DNA of 64,000 nucleotides from NCBI RefSeq assembly GCF_947305105.1, contig NZ_CAMZCS010000007.1:1-64000 (forward strand), read 5' to 3'. This DNA comes from an uncultured Fibrobacter sp. (GTDB lineage: Bacteria > Fibrobacterota > Fibrobacteria > Fibrobacterales > Fibrobacteraceae). The translations under genes were made by a program, and so were the position numbers. Positions 17,809-28,183 of the stretch are shown here, in pieces (positions within the stretch are counted from its first letter, which is position 1; each line of letters opens with the position of its first letter). A model generated the notes under the pieces. It saw only the letters and a list, made by a program, of their open reading frames with translations, searched no databases and was not told the DNA's origin.

Positions 17809-18825
17809 ATGGTTTCACGAAGAGTCTGCAGGTCGGCGTTGATATCGGTGCTATTTTGCGCTGCGTTTTCGTTTGCGGACGGTTCCACCGCCAAACAGGA
17901 TTCTCTTTCCGCCGACAGTTCCACGGTCAGTCCCGACACCGCCTCGCTAAAGATTACAAGCGAGAACGTCTTATCCATCATGTCGATTATATTGCCACAC
18001 AACTCGCTCCGGAATTCCGAAACGCTCCACAACTGGCCCTTCTTTGCGTTCGACTCTCCTTCGTGGGCGTACAATTTCAATATACGGCGGGATTTCGGTA
18101 AACTCCTCGGCCTAAAAGGGAATGCATCGGGCGATGCGAGCTTTGCAGGAATCGGAATCAAGACAGGAATTGCCATGGAACTTATCCACCTGCTTGAACT
18201 CGGCGTGGAGGCTAACACAAAAACATCGCTGAACTACGGCAAGACGGCGACATTCATGGGCGTTTATGATCCCGAAAAAAGGAACTACCGGCAGGATGCC
18301 ATGTTTACGGAATATGGTTACGGGCTGCGCTACCATTCCGCATTGACCTTCCCCCTACTTGCACTGCTGCCCAAATCCGACTGGACAAAAATTATTTTGA
18401 AGGGGACCGCCGAACTCACCTATTCGGGCTATACCGGTGCCGAGGATAAAGAAGTGTGGAAAGCCGGAAACGAGAACTGCGTGAACGGTTTCAAATACAG
18501 ATACGGCGGGACGTTGATTTACATGATGCCCTTCAGGCGCGTGCCCATGGCCATGGTATCGGTCAACGCAAGCGGGTTCAAGCACGAATACGACTTCGAC
18601 AAAACATACGAAGACTACAATCCGGGATTCGTGACTGTGAGCGTTACGCCCATGGCAACCGTTAAAATAAGCGAAAAGTGGAACGGGATGCTGATGACCG
18701 TCATTTCGCGCGACCGCGTGTTCGAAAACCGGCGCTACCCGACTACCGAAGAACTGCTGCAGAAACAAGTCGGGAGCGAATGGGACTTGCGCGTGGTGAT
18801 GTTCGTTCTCAGCCGCAAATTCTAA
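17809..18825 (+). CDS. Predicted outer-membrane beta-barrel protein
   Basis: 338 residues, not recognised by name. A signal peptide ends about FCAAFSFADG; then a Ser/Thr-rich stretch, then alternating polar/nonpolar strands (for example LGVEANTKTSLNYG and WTKIILKGTAELTYSG) and a C-terminal Phe (VMFVLSRKF), the usual signature of an outer-membrane barrel. It is divergent from the BatD-like gene by 84 bp. The thiC riboswitch follows 48 bp after its stop. Confidence 0.55.
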   Translation: MVSRRVCRSALISVLFCAAFSFADGSTAKQDSLSADSSTVSPDTASLKITSENVLSIMSIILPHNSLRNSETLHNWPFFAFDSPSWAYNFNIRRDFGKLLGLKGNASGDASFAGIGIKTGIAMELIHLLELGVEANTKTSLNYGKTATFMGVYDPEKRNYRQDAMFTEYGYGLRYHSALTFPLLALLPKSDWTKIILKGTAELTYSGYTGAEDKEVWKAGNENCVNGFKYRYGGTLIYMMPFRRVPMAMVSVNASGFKHEYDFDKTYEDYNPGFVTVSVTPMATVKISEKWNGMLMTVISRDRVFENRRYPTTEELLQKQVGSEWDLRVVMFVLSRKF

Positions 18826-18872
18826 ATCCCGAGGGATTTCTATATTTTAACCGAACCGATCCGGCAATAGCC

Positions 18873-20678
<1,806 letters not shown>

Positions 20679-20699
20679 TTAAGACCATTCAAAAAAATT

Positions 20700-20730
20700 C
20701 GGCAACAGGTACTCACCTGTTGCCGTTTTT
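20700..20730 (+). terminator. Rho-independent terminator after thiC
   Basis: CGGCAACAGGT, a 4-base loop, and ACCTGTTGCCG form a perfect 11-bp stem followed by TTTTT. An A-run precedes it, so it can also serve the convergent gene at 20751. Confidence 0.93.
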
Positions 20731-20750
20731 AATGTCAATCTACGAAAGTA

Positions 20751-21752
20751 TTAGTAGTTGATGGCTATGTAACCGCTTCCTGCACCGAAGCGGCGATCAA
20801 AGCTATCAAAGCCGTCCCAAAGGGCATCCCAGGCAAAGCCGATTTCAAGCTGGACCGCAGAATTGCGGAAGAAGATGATGCCCAGTTCAGCACCACAGGC
20901 AAGGCCTATCGCAAATCCTTCGTTGTCGTTGTAGTAATGTTCGTCCGACTGGATGCCGAGACCGACTCCCGCACCGATGAACGGGGTGACAACGCCCGTG
21001 CTCGGGAAGAAACGGCCACCCAACAGGAAGGCTTCGTGCCACTGCCATTTGTCGCCGAACGAGATGTTCATATTATTCACGATAGTAATGGCGGCCTGCG
21101 GGATAACCTCGAAAATACGCGCATAATGGAAGACAAACGCCTGCTCCCAGGAACGATCGGTATCGCGGACCTTATGGCAGTCTTCACTCACGCAATTATC
21201 GTCAACAAAATCATAGTTGTGCCACATGGCCATACCCAAACCGTAGCTCACGTAGTTGCGGGTGGGGCGCTTGCGGGCGAAGTTTTCACTCGGATCTTCA
21301 CCGGAATCGCGGGAACGTTCGACCGGCACCACATACACCACCTGCGGTTCGCTCATGGAACTCGGCTCAGGAGCATACGCCTGCGAAGAAGCGGATTCAT
21401 CTTCGACATTGGCGAGTGCCTGCTTTGTCGCATTTTCAATAGCCACATCCAAGTCATCGACAGAAGAAGCCTTTTCCTTGCCCGTACCGACAACTGTACC
21501 ATTTTTCACCTGCTCGCTGACCACCACAATGGAAGAACCCATCGTCATCAAGGACGTGCGGAGCTGGATTTCGGCACCGGATTCCACAGGGGTGTTACCC
21601 GTCTGGCCGACAGCGGCACGAACAATCGATTGTACCATGTCGGGGGCGTCGGGCGCAAAATCCGCACCCGAAGGAGAAAGAACTTGGACATTCGCGGCAA
21701 GCGAAAGACTCGCCAAGGAAAAAATAGCGGCAATAAAATTTTTCTTCTTCAT
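20751..21752 (-). CDS. Predicted outer-membrane protein with N-terminal exported domain
   Basis: 333 residues, unnamed. A signal peptide (MKKKNFIAAIFSLASLSLAA) is followed by a first domain (about 22-120) resembling a nucleoside/penicillin-binding-activator-like fold only loosely, a Ser/Pro/Glu linker (about 118-150), then barrel-like repeats: NYVSYGLGMAMWHNY, PFIGAGVGLGIQ, FAIGLACGAELGIIF, and a C-terminal aromatic end AGSGYIAINY. This pattern fits an 8-stranded outer-membrane barrel. Convergent with thiC. Function unknown. Confidence 0.6.
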   Translation of the reverse strand: MKKKNFIAAIFSLASLSLAANVQVLSPSGADFAPDAPDMVQSIVRAAVGQTGNTPVESGAEIQLRTSLMTMGSSIVVVSEQVKNGTVVGTGKEKASSVDDLDVAIENATKQALANVEDESASSQAYAPEPSSMSEPQVVYVVPVERSRDSGEDPSENFARKRPTRNYVSYGLGMAMWHNYDFVDDNCVSEDCHKVRDTDRSWEQAFVFHYARIFEVIPQAAITIVNNMNISFGDKWQWHEAFLLGGRFFPSTGVVTPFIGAGVGLGIQSDEHYYNDNEGFAIGLACGAELGIIFFRNSAVQLEIGFAWDALWDGFDSFDRRFGAGSGYIAINY

Positions 21753-21775
21753 GCCATAAAGATATAAAAAAGGGG

Positions 21776-21920
21776 ATAGAGGTTAGGATCTAGGGGCTAG
21801 GGGAAATGCCTCTTTTACATATTACTACTTTTTAGAGGCTCGAGGAGGCAGCAACGAGCTGTGAGCGATGAGCAATGTACCCCTAACCACTGTCTACTTC
21901 CTACTGTCTACTTCCTACTA
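21776..21920. repeat. Dispersed repeat phrases upstream of murJ
   Basis: Contains GAGGTTAGGATCTAGGGGCTAGGGG (close to 90-113 of copy A), GCGATGAGCAATG, and a 14-bp tandem unit TTCCTACTGTCTAC at 21898-21911 with a second, partial copy to 21921. The same 14-bp unit occurs at 47690-47717. The repeat reaches to within a few bases of the murJ start. Confidence 0.65.
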
Positions 21921-21924
21921 ACCT

Positions 21925-23517
21925 ATGAACAAAGCCGCCATTATCGTTGCCGTATCCATGCTCCTGAGCCGCGTACTCGGGATTTTCCGCGAAATGTTGC
22001 TCGCCCATGCAGCGGGCGTGTCGCTCGAAAAGAACGCTCTCGACCTTGCGTTCATGATTCCCGACATCTTGAACCATGTTGTCAGTACCGGATTCCTCTC
22101 GATTATCTTCATCCCGATTTTCACGGGCTACAAGGTGGCTGGCGACGAGAAGGGCGGATGGAAGTTCTTCAGCAACGTACTGAACACCTTCGGCATCGCG
22201 CTTTTGATTCTGGTGGTGCCCGCGTTCATCTGGATGAAGGAACTTTTGCAGCTGTTGACGGTTGATGGAGCCACGCCGGAACTTATCGAGCGCGCCGCAT
22301 ATTACGGCCGCATCATCTTGCCCGGCCAGGTATTCATCTTTGTGGGGAGCATCCTTGTGGCCGTGCAGCACACCCGCAAACAGTTCCTGATTCCCTCGCT
22401 CACTGGCCTTATCTACAACGTGGCAATTGTCGGCGGTGGCGCGGCCGGGCTCGCGCTCGGTAAGTACACCGGCACGGACTTCGGCCTCGAAGGCTTCGCC
22501 TGGGGCGTGCCGGTGGGCGCCTTCATCGGGTTCTTCGCCCTCCAGATTTTCGGCGCCCGGCGTGGCGGCGTGCACTACGAATTCATTGTCCAGCCCAAGC
22601 ATCCCGATATCGCGCGCTACTTCAAGATGATGCTCCCGATGTCGTTGGGTGTGGGTTCCATGTTCGGGCTGGAATTCATCATCCGTAGTTTTGGCGCGAA
22701 CTTCGGCACTGGCGGTATTTCGAGCCTCAACTACGCCTACCGCGTGATGTACACGCTTGTCGCAGTCTTCGGGTTCTCAGTCAGCGTCACGAGCTACCCC
22801 GATATGGCCCGCCTTGTCAAAGAAGGCGACTTCCCGCAGCTCAACCGCAAAATCTGGAAGAGCCTCTCGCGCATGTTCTGCATCTTGATTCCGGCTGTCG
22901 TCGCCGTATGGGCGCTCAGTTTCCCTGCCGTGCGCATCCTCTTTGAACGCGGTGCCTTCCAGCGCGAAACCACCGAAGCCATTTCCGAAATCCTCCGCTG
23001 GTACTTGCCTGTAAGCCTCGGGCTCTGCCTGCAAGCCGTACTCGTGCGCAGTTTCTACGCTTGCGAGCGCATGTGGGTGCCCACGCTCCTCAACACCGGC
23101 ATTTTCGCCGCGACCATCCCCGCATACATTTTGCTCGGCGCTCCCGAAGTGGGGCTCGGTATCAAGAGCGTACCCATTATCGGTGCAACAGGCGCCATCC
23201 TCCAAGTGCTCTCGATGATATTCATGTGGGCAAGGAAGAACGGCACCGATGGCATGAAGGAAGCTCTCCTGAACATGTTCCGCGCACTTGTCGCCTTCGG
23301 CATCATGATTGCAGCCGCCATCGGGCTCGACCATGTATCGGGAGAATTCGTGCGCAATACAAGCCTTGTCGTTCTCATCATCTACGCCTGTGCCGCGGGC
23401 ATTGCGCTGTTCACGCTCACGCTGATTATCCAGCGTTATTTAGGCAGCAAGGACGCAAAAGATATATTGAACGAACTGCTCGGAAAAGTGCTGCGCAAAC
23501 TGCACCTCGCAAAATAA
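21925..23517 (+). CDS. murJ: Lipid II flippase MurJ (MviN)
   Basis: 530-residue polytopic membrane protein of the MOP superfamily that moves lipid II across the inner membrane for peptidoglycan synthesis. The N-terminus has the family block SMLLSRVLGIFREMLLAHA, and about 14 hydrophobic segments follow; NYAYRVMYTLVAVFGFSVS and VRSFYACERMWVPT match MviN positions. The translation start directly abuts repeat DNA and has no clear Shine-Dalgarno, so its exact position is less sure than its identity. Convergent with the phosphoesterase gene, 11 bp apart. Confidence 0.93.
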   Translation: MNKAAIIVAVSMLLSRVLGIFREMLLAHAAGVSLEKNALDLAFMIPDILNHVVSTGFLSIIFIPIFTGYKVAGDEKGGWKFFSNVLNTFGIALLILVVPAFIWMKELLQLLTVDGATPELIERAAYYGRIILPGQVFIFVGSILVAVQHTRKQFLIPSLTGLIYNVAIVGGGAAGLALGKYTGTDFGLEGFAWGVPVGAFIGFFALQIFGARRGGVHYEFIVQPKHPDIARYFKMMLPMSLGVGSMFGLEFIIRSFGANFGTGGISSLNYAYRVMYTLVAVFGFSVSVTSYPDMARLVKEGDFPQLNRKIWKSLSRMFCILIPAVVAVWALSFPAVRILFERGAFQRETTEAISEILRWYLPVSLGLCLQAVLVRSFYACERMWVPTLLNTGIFAATIPAYILLGAPEVGLGIKSVPIIGATGAILQVLSMIFMWARKNGTDGMKEALLNMFRALVAFGIMIAAAIGLDHVSGEFVRNTSLVVLIIYACAAGIALFTLTLIIQRYLGSKDAKDILNELLGKVLRKLHLAK

Positions 23518-23528
23518 GCACTAAAGCA

Positions 23529-24644
23529 CTACTTCACTATAAAATGCACGACCCACATGTCGGCATCTGTGCCGACGCGTACGGGTGGGCCCCAGCAATC
23601 GACACCGGCGCTCACGAGCCAGGGCACTCCGTCGAGTACACCTTCTCCGTAAACAAGGCGCCACATAAGATGGATAACGAAGTTCCCTGGGAAGAACTGG
23701 CCGTTATGCGTATGGCCAGAGAATGCAAAGTCGGGCAAGCGCCCCGAATAACCGTCCTCGATTCCCTTGGGCTGATGGTCGAGCAGAATCCACGGGCGGC
23801 TAGAATCTGTAGGCGAAAGTTCTGCAAGCGGGCGGCGTTCCATGTCGCGGCGGCGGGCCACCTGGAAGTCGGTGCGGCCGGTAAAACATACGGGGCCGAT
23901 ACATTCCGTCGCGTCATCAAGGAAAACGAATCCGACCTTGCGCATCCAGGCGCCAGGATCCGAACCGGGGTGTTCCTGCATTCCTTCGTGGTTCCCGTTT
24001 ATGGCAACGGCGGCCACCTTCGCCCCCGCCGTGAGCTTCTTGAATAAGCTGTCGTAACCCCACTCGTCGAGCGTTCCTGTAGGCACGTCGGCCAGGTCGC
24101 CGCCAAACAGCAAATAATCGGGCTTTATGGAATCCACGTCGGCAATCATGCGTTCGAGTTTCGCGCGGTCGAATAACGGGTCCACATGGACATCGCTGAA
24201 GAACACCGCCGTAAAATTCGCGGGAGCAGCCGAATCCCCGGCGACCGTCGCGGGCAACTCCACCGTTGTCTCGTGCAACACGTAACGTGCATTATGCGGC
24301 ACACCGTACGCAATCAACGAGAGCGTCACCGCGACCGTCGCCGCGAGCAGCACACGACTTGCCACCAACACCGTATTTGCGCGCATCGGGCGACGGATGA
24401 CGCTCCGCCGGACTAGGCGGAAAATACCCCAAGGAATATAGAACAGGAGCGCTTGGCACAGCCACACCGAAAAGAACGAAACTACGATGCTCCCCGCCAG
24501 CGTCCCGCGAAGCGACATCCCCGCAAAAATCGCGACAAGCACACCAAGCGCCACAAGCTTGCCCTTGCGTCCAGGCGCAACGGCACTCACATTGATATAA
24601 ATCAGGACAAGGCCCGACAACAACAGAAAAAGGAAAATCGGCAT
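23529..24644 (-). CDS. Membrane-anchored calcineurin-like phosphoesterase (YkuE type)
   Basis: 371 residues. Four N-terminal hydrophobic segments (to about residue 120) precede a metallophosphoesterase domain with the metal motifs FFSDVHVDP (D, H), GGDLADVP, NGNHEG, LLDHQP and FSGHTHNGQ. YkuE-type enzymes act outside the cytoplasmic membrane, some on lipid-linked or wall substrates; the substrate here is unknown. It has no close co-directional partner; the GH45 genes lie 88 bp upstream behind a terminator. Confidence 0.85.
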   Translation of the reverse strand: MPIFLFLLLSGLVLIYINVSAVAPGRKGKLVALGVLVAIFAGMSLRGTLAGSIVVSFFSVWLCQALLFYIPWGIFRLVRRSVIRRPMRANTVLVASRVLLAATVAVTLSLIAYGVPHNARYVLHETTVELPATVAGDSAAPANFTAVFFSDVHVDPLFDRAKLERMIADVDSIKPDYLLFGGDLADVPTGTLDEWGYDSLFKKLTAGAKVAAVAINGNHEGMQEHPGSDPGAWMRKVGFVFLDDATECIGPVCFTGRTDFQVARRRDMERRPLAELSPTDSSRPWILLDHQPKGIEDGYSGRLPDFAFSGHTHNGQFFPGNFVIHLMWRLVYGEGVLDGVPWLVSAGVDCWGPPVRVGTDADMWVVHFIVK

Positions 24645-24683
24645 AACCGAAATTTAGAACAATTGTCAACACGCCATAAACAA

Positions 24684-24707
24684 CAACCCCCGCTTACGCG
24701 GAGGTTG
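24684..24707 (-). terminator. Terminator after the GH45 pair
   Basis: Minus-strand CAACCTCCGC, a 4-base loop and GCGGGGGTTG form a 10-bp stem with one mismatch, then TTGTTTAT. It lies 25 bp past the stop of the downstream cellulase gene. Confidence 0.7.
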
Positions 24708-24731
24708 AAACTCGCTAACGGCTTTTCGAGG

Positions 24732-26189
24732 TTAGTTCTCGCAACCGGCACTCGGATTCGTCCAGCCGTTTTCCGGGGGAGCCTCGCCCGCCTTCCAGCA
24801 ATGGAGCGTATCGAGCACGTCGCCTTCCTTGAATGTGGACCAGTCCGTCACCTTCTTGTAGTTGTTTTCCAGAGTAGTGTTGAATCGGGTCATGTAATGG
24901 TCAATCAAGTACTGCGGGCATTCCACTTCCTCGATGTAGTAGGTCGGATTGTCCGCAGCCATGTACCAGTCGGCAAACCAGTGGCAACCGCGCAAAAGAT
25001 TCGGGAGGCCACCGTCAGCGAAAGCCGCGTCGCACATGTCCTTCACGCACGTCTGGTAACATTCCAAGGAGCCCTCGGTGCCGCAGTTCGTGTTTTTCTG
25101 GCATTCCGTAAGGAACCCGCCAAAGCCCGCGCCCCAGTTAAAGCCGGCACCCTTGTTCACCTGGGTAGAGAGAGCGTCAAAGGCGCCCACGCCACCGCCC
25201 GGGACCATCAAGTCAAACTGGCCCGCAGGCAACTTGGCGTCACCACCCGCCACATCGTTACCGATATTGGAGGCCATCACCACCAGGTGTTTTCCCTTGA
25301 GCGCCTTATGGGTCGCCTTGGGCGGGTTATTCTCGAACTCATCCTTAAAGTGACCGTCGTACTGCAAGTGATAGCACTTGCCGCACTTGCTATCGGCAGT
25401 TCCCGCAACGTATGCATAAGAAAGGGTGTCGTTCACGGCAATAGGCGCCATGTCGGTGCAGGTGAACACGCCCTTTTCCTTTTCGTCGCCGCAAGCGCTT
25501 CTGGTCCCGTTGTAACCGAACCAGGACTTCGTCACATCCCCCAGGGTAAAGGTGGGGACTTCAACATCGTGAATGTTGCAGTTACGCGCAGTGGCAAAGT
25601 CGGCAAGGTACGCCTCGTTGGAAGACGTGTCCGCACGGGTTATATCGTTAGCGCTTTCCCTAAGCCAGGAGCAGTGCGGCTTGCAGGCGTCCCAGTAGCG
25701 GGTATTCCAGCCGCGTTTTGCCGTAGCGCTGATGTCCTTGGTGTATTCGGCCGGAGGCGGGCCATAAGATTCAAGAGTCGGGAATCCGCTCGCGTCGAGT
25801 TCCGGTTCCGTATTCACGGAACTGCTGGAGCTTCCAGGAACCACATTGGTACTGGAACCCGGAACGACAGAGCCGCTGGAGCCAAGAGCTGCGCTGCTGG
25901 ATGTCGGGTTGTTCGGATTTTGATTGATGCCACCGGCACTAGAGGCCGGATTATCCGGATTCTGGTTGTTGCTGCCAAAGCTAGAACTCGAATTGTTCGG
26001 GTTATTCAGATTGCCCGCATCGCTGGAGCCAATCATTCCGGACGAAGAATTCGGGTTATCAATGACGCCTGCACCCGGGTCATTGCCCATCGGATCAGTG
26101 GCTTTGTTCGAAGTTGCATCGTCGCCGCAAGCGCAAATCATGGCGACCGCACCGGCCGCAACTATCGACTTGAACAATTTACGTTTCAT
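24732..26189 (-). CDS. GH45 endoglucanase lipoprotein, downstream copy
   Basis: Endo-beta-1,4-glucanase of glycoside hydrolase family 45, 485 aa. Lipoprotein signal with CAC at residues 19-21 (Cys21), a Ser/Asn/Pro-rich linker (about 22-130), then the catalytic domain with the family signature TRYWDACKPHCSW at 163-175 (nucleophile-side Asp167) and QFDLMVPGGGVGAF carrying the expected second catalytic Asp. Many Cys residues suggest a disulfide-rich fold exposed outside the inner membrane. The lipid anchor suggests retention on the cell surface rather than release. It starts 9 bp after the upstream GH45 gene and ACGAGGTTTT precedes its ATG. Confidence 0.92.
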   Translation of the reverse strand: MKRKLFKSIVAAGAVAMICACGDDATSNKATDPMGNDPGAGVIDNPNSSSGMIGSSDAGNLNNPNNSSSSFGSNNQNPDNPASSAGGINQNPNNPTSSSAALGSSGSVVPGSSTNVVPGSSSSSVNTEPELDASGFPTLESYGPPPAEYTKDISATAKRGWNTRYWDACKPHCSWLRESANDITRADTSSNEAYLADFATARNCNIHDVEVPTFTLGDVTKSWFGYNGTRSACGDEKEKGVFTCTDMAPIAVNDTLSYAYVAGTADSKCGKCYHLQYDGHFKDEFENNPPKATHKALKGKHLVVMASNIGNDVAGGDAKLPAGQFDLMVPGGGVGAFDALSTQVNKGAGFNWGAGFGGFLTECQKNTNCGTEGSLECYQTCVKDMCDAAFADGGLPNLLRGCHWFADWYMAADNPTYYIEEVECPQYLIDHYMTRFNTTLENNYKKVTDWSTFKEGDVLDTLHCWKAGEAPPENGWTNPSAGCEN

Positions 26190-26198
26190 AAAACCTCG

Positions 26199-27803
26199 TT
26201 ACGGAGCGCAGCCAGCACCCTTGCCGTTGGGGTCTTTCGGATTTTCGCCGTCCTTCCAGCAATAGACCGTATCGAGCACGTCGCCCTTCTTGTAATCAGA
26301 CCAGTCGTCATGCCAACGCCAACGGTTTTCCAAAGTCGTATTGAAGGTCGTCAAGTAGTGGTCGACCAAGTACTGCGGGCATTCCACCTCTTCCCAGTTG
26401 TATGTCGGGTTGTCGGCGGTCATGTACCACTCGGCATACCAGCGGCAGCCGCGCAACAGGTTCGGCCAGTCCTTGAACACTTCGTCGCACTTCTTGAGCA
26501 CACATTCCTGGTAGGCTTCCACAGTATTGTCCCAACCGAGGCTCTGCTGGCATTCGGTCATGAATCCGCCACCGTTTGCACCGAGACCACTTGCGGGCAC
26601 GCCAATCTGCGTAGAGAGCGCGTTGAATGCGCCCACACCACCGCCCGGCACGAGCATGTCGTACTGGCCCGCTTCCACATCGTAACCGATGTTGGAGGCC
26701 ATCACGACCATGTGCTTGCCCTTGAGCGCCAAATGCGTTTCCTTCACGTCGTTCGCATGGTTGCCACCATTGAACTGCAAGTGGAAGCACTTGCCGCAAC
26801 CACCGCCAAACTGCGCACCCGGAGCAGCGACATAACCATAAGAAAGATTATCTGTCACCTGAATCGGAGCCATGTCGGTACAAGTGTAAGTGCCACCAGC
26901 GTTATTGTTAACACAAGCACTATTCGTGCCCTCGTACCCCATCCAGTATTCCTGAACAGAATGGCCAAGCGTAAATGCAGGAACTTCCACATCGTGAATA
27001 TTGCAGTTACGGGCGACCGTCCCACCCGCCTCGTACGCGGCCTCGCTCGTAGTATCGACGCTGCTGAGCCAAGAACAGTGCGGCTTGCAAGCATCCCAAT
27101 AGCGGCTGCTCCATCCAGTCTTTCCGTTGCTCAAAATGTCCTTTGTATAAGCCTCGGGAGGCGGGCCATAAGATTCAAGAGTCGGGAACCCGTTCGCATC
27201 ACGGGGAACATCGCTAGAGGAGGATTCCGCAGGAATGCCGCTCGAACTCGAAGCAGTCGGATTCGAAGGGCCCTGCGGATTGCCCGAAGAGCTGGAATTT
27301 GTAGGATTGCCGCTAGAATTGGCCGGATTGTTGCTGGAACTAGATGCACCGACAACGCCCGAACTTCCATTCACGGGATTGGAACCGGAAGTCGGCTGCG
27401 AAGTATTGGCCGGATCAGCAGAAGAGGAGCTTTCCACGACCAGTTCACCCGAAAGCGGGTCGTACACGGCATTCGCCTCACAAACCGGGAGCAAGGTCGT
27501 CTGCACGCCAGTTTCGTAAACGGAGCCATCACCCAACGTGATTGTACCGTCGACTTCAGTATATATGCCGAAATTTTGTCCGTCCGCAGTCCTGACAATA
27601 TTGTCCGTACTGCCGATGAAAAGCTTCACCTCATCCTTGATGAACACACGGGACGAGACAGGAATCACGGCACCTTGGCAAATAAAATCGCTCGTGTTGC
27701 CCTGCTGACCACCGTTCGGCGAAGATTCGGATTCATCGGTACATGCCGAGACCAGCGCTAACGTGGCCACGGCAGCCGTCATCCTGAAACAAAACATCCT
27801 CAT
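26199..27803 (-). CDS. GH45 endoglucanase lipoprotein, upstream copy with extra N-terminal domain
   Basis: 534-residue paralogue of the downstream cellulase. The lipobox is VSAC (Cys21). An additional domain of about 100 residues (22-122, with SRVFIKDEVKLFIGSTDNIV and ITLGDGSVYETGV) precedes a Ser/Asn/Pro linker (about 124-200). The catalytic domain carries SRYWDACKPHCSW at 233-245 (Asp237) and QYDMLVPGGGVGAF. The linker boundary text FPTLESYGPPP is shared with the other copy, so they arose by duplication. The start at 27803 has AGGAG six bases before it; a second ATG lies two codons on. First gene of the pair. Confidence 0.92.
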   Translation of the reverse strand: MRMFCFRMTAAVATLALVSACTDESESSPNGGQQGNTSDFICQGAVIPVSSRVFIKDEVKLFIGSTDNIVRTADGQNFGIYTEVDGTITLGDGSVYETGVQTTLLPVCEANAVYDPLSGELVVESSSSADPANTSQPTSGSNPVNGSSGVVGASSSSNNPANSSGNPTNSSSSGNPQGPSNPTASSSSGIPAESSSSDVPRDANGFPTLESYGPPPEAYTKDILSNGKTGWSSRYWDACKPHCSWLSSVDTTSEAAYEAGGTVARNCNIHDVEVPAFTLGHSVQEYWMGYEGTNSACVNNNAGGTYTCTDMAPIQVTDNLSYGYVAAPGAQFGGGCGKCFHLQFNGGNHANDVKETHLALKGKHMVVMASNIGYDVEAGQYDMLVPGGGVGAFNALSTQIGVPASGLGANGGGFMTECQQSLGWDNTVEAYQECVLKKCDEVFKDWPNLLRGCRWYAEWYMTADNPTYNWEEVECPQYLVDHYLTTFNTTLENRWRWHDDWSDYKKGDVLDTVYCWKDGENPKDPNGKGAGCAP

Positions 27804-28090
27804 AAAAACTCCTAAAATCCGTCCAATTCAGCTTATTCTATCTTTTGTAAAATAAACTAAATATCCCATATAAGACACAGAAAGCTCCATTTTGTGTTCA
27901 CAAACTGTTCCAATGTCGCTTTCGTGTGACTTAAATCGCAAAATAACAAAATATTTTTTCGCTCTTTTGTTACGAAAAACTTACGTAATAGTCATATCAG
28001 GAGTGACGCCCGTCACATTCAAAACTTGGCCAGGCGCAGTTCGGCGAACCGCCCTACGCGGTCCACGCTCTGCAAGAAAAACCCGCTCTG
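27804..28090. other. Long intergenic region between GH45 and purM genes
   Basis: This 287-bp stretch holds the GH45 promoter on the minus strand and no convincing gene. It includes a 14-bp palindrome at 27891-27904 and a GC-rich part (28010-28085) with CGGTTCGCC-like inverted phrases. A short plus-strand frame here has no ribosome binding site and ends in repeat DNA. Confidence 0.5.
27891..27904. promoter_or_regulatory. Palindrome upstream of the GH45 operon
   Basis: TTTGTGTTCACAAA is a 6-2-6 inverted repeat about 90 bp before the first cellulase start. Size and position suit a dimeric regulator. It is not the spacing of a classical CRP site, and no regulator gene is adjacent. Confidence 0.4.
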
Positions 28091-28121
28091 AAAAAAAAGA
28101 AGGCGGACCCTTCGGCCCGCC
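28091..28121 (-). terminator. Rho-independent terminator after purM
   Basis: On the minus strand GGCGGGCC, a 4-base loop and GGTCCGCC (one G-U pair) are followed by TTCTTTTTTTT. It lies 53 bp past the purM stop, beyond the 14-bp repeats. Confidence 0.88.
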
Positions 28122-28131
28122 AAACTTCTCC

Positions 28132-28183
28132 CTAGATCCTAGTCTCTAGATCCTAGTCTCTAGATCCTAATCTCTAGTCCCTA
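28132..28183. repeat. 14-bp tandem repeat at the purM stop codon
   Basis: CTAGATCCTAGTCT occurs at 28132-28145 and 28146-28159, a one-base variant at 28160-28173, and a partial copy to 28183. The partial copy contains the purM stop codon (TAG at 28176-28174) and its last codons. Confidence 0.85.

Noticed and set aside
24453-27761. Open plus-strand frame of 1102 codons
   Set aside because: It runs antisense to two clear GH45 genes, has a Arg/His-rich composition and no homologue or ribosome binding site; it is a by-product of the codon bias of the opposite strand.
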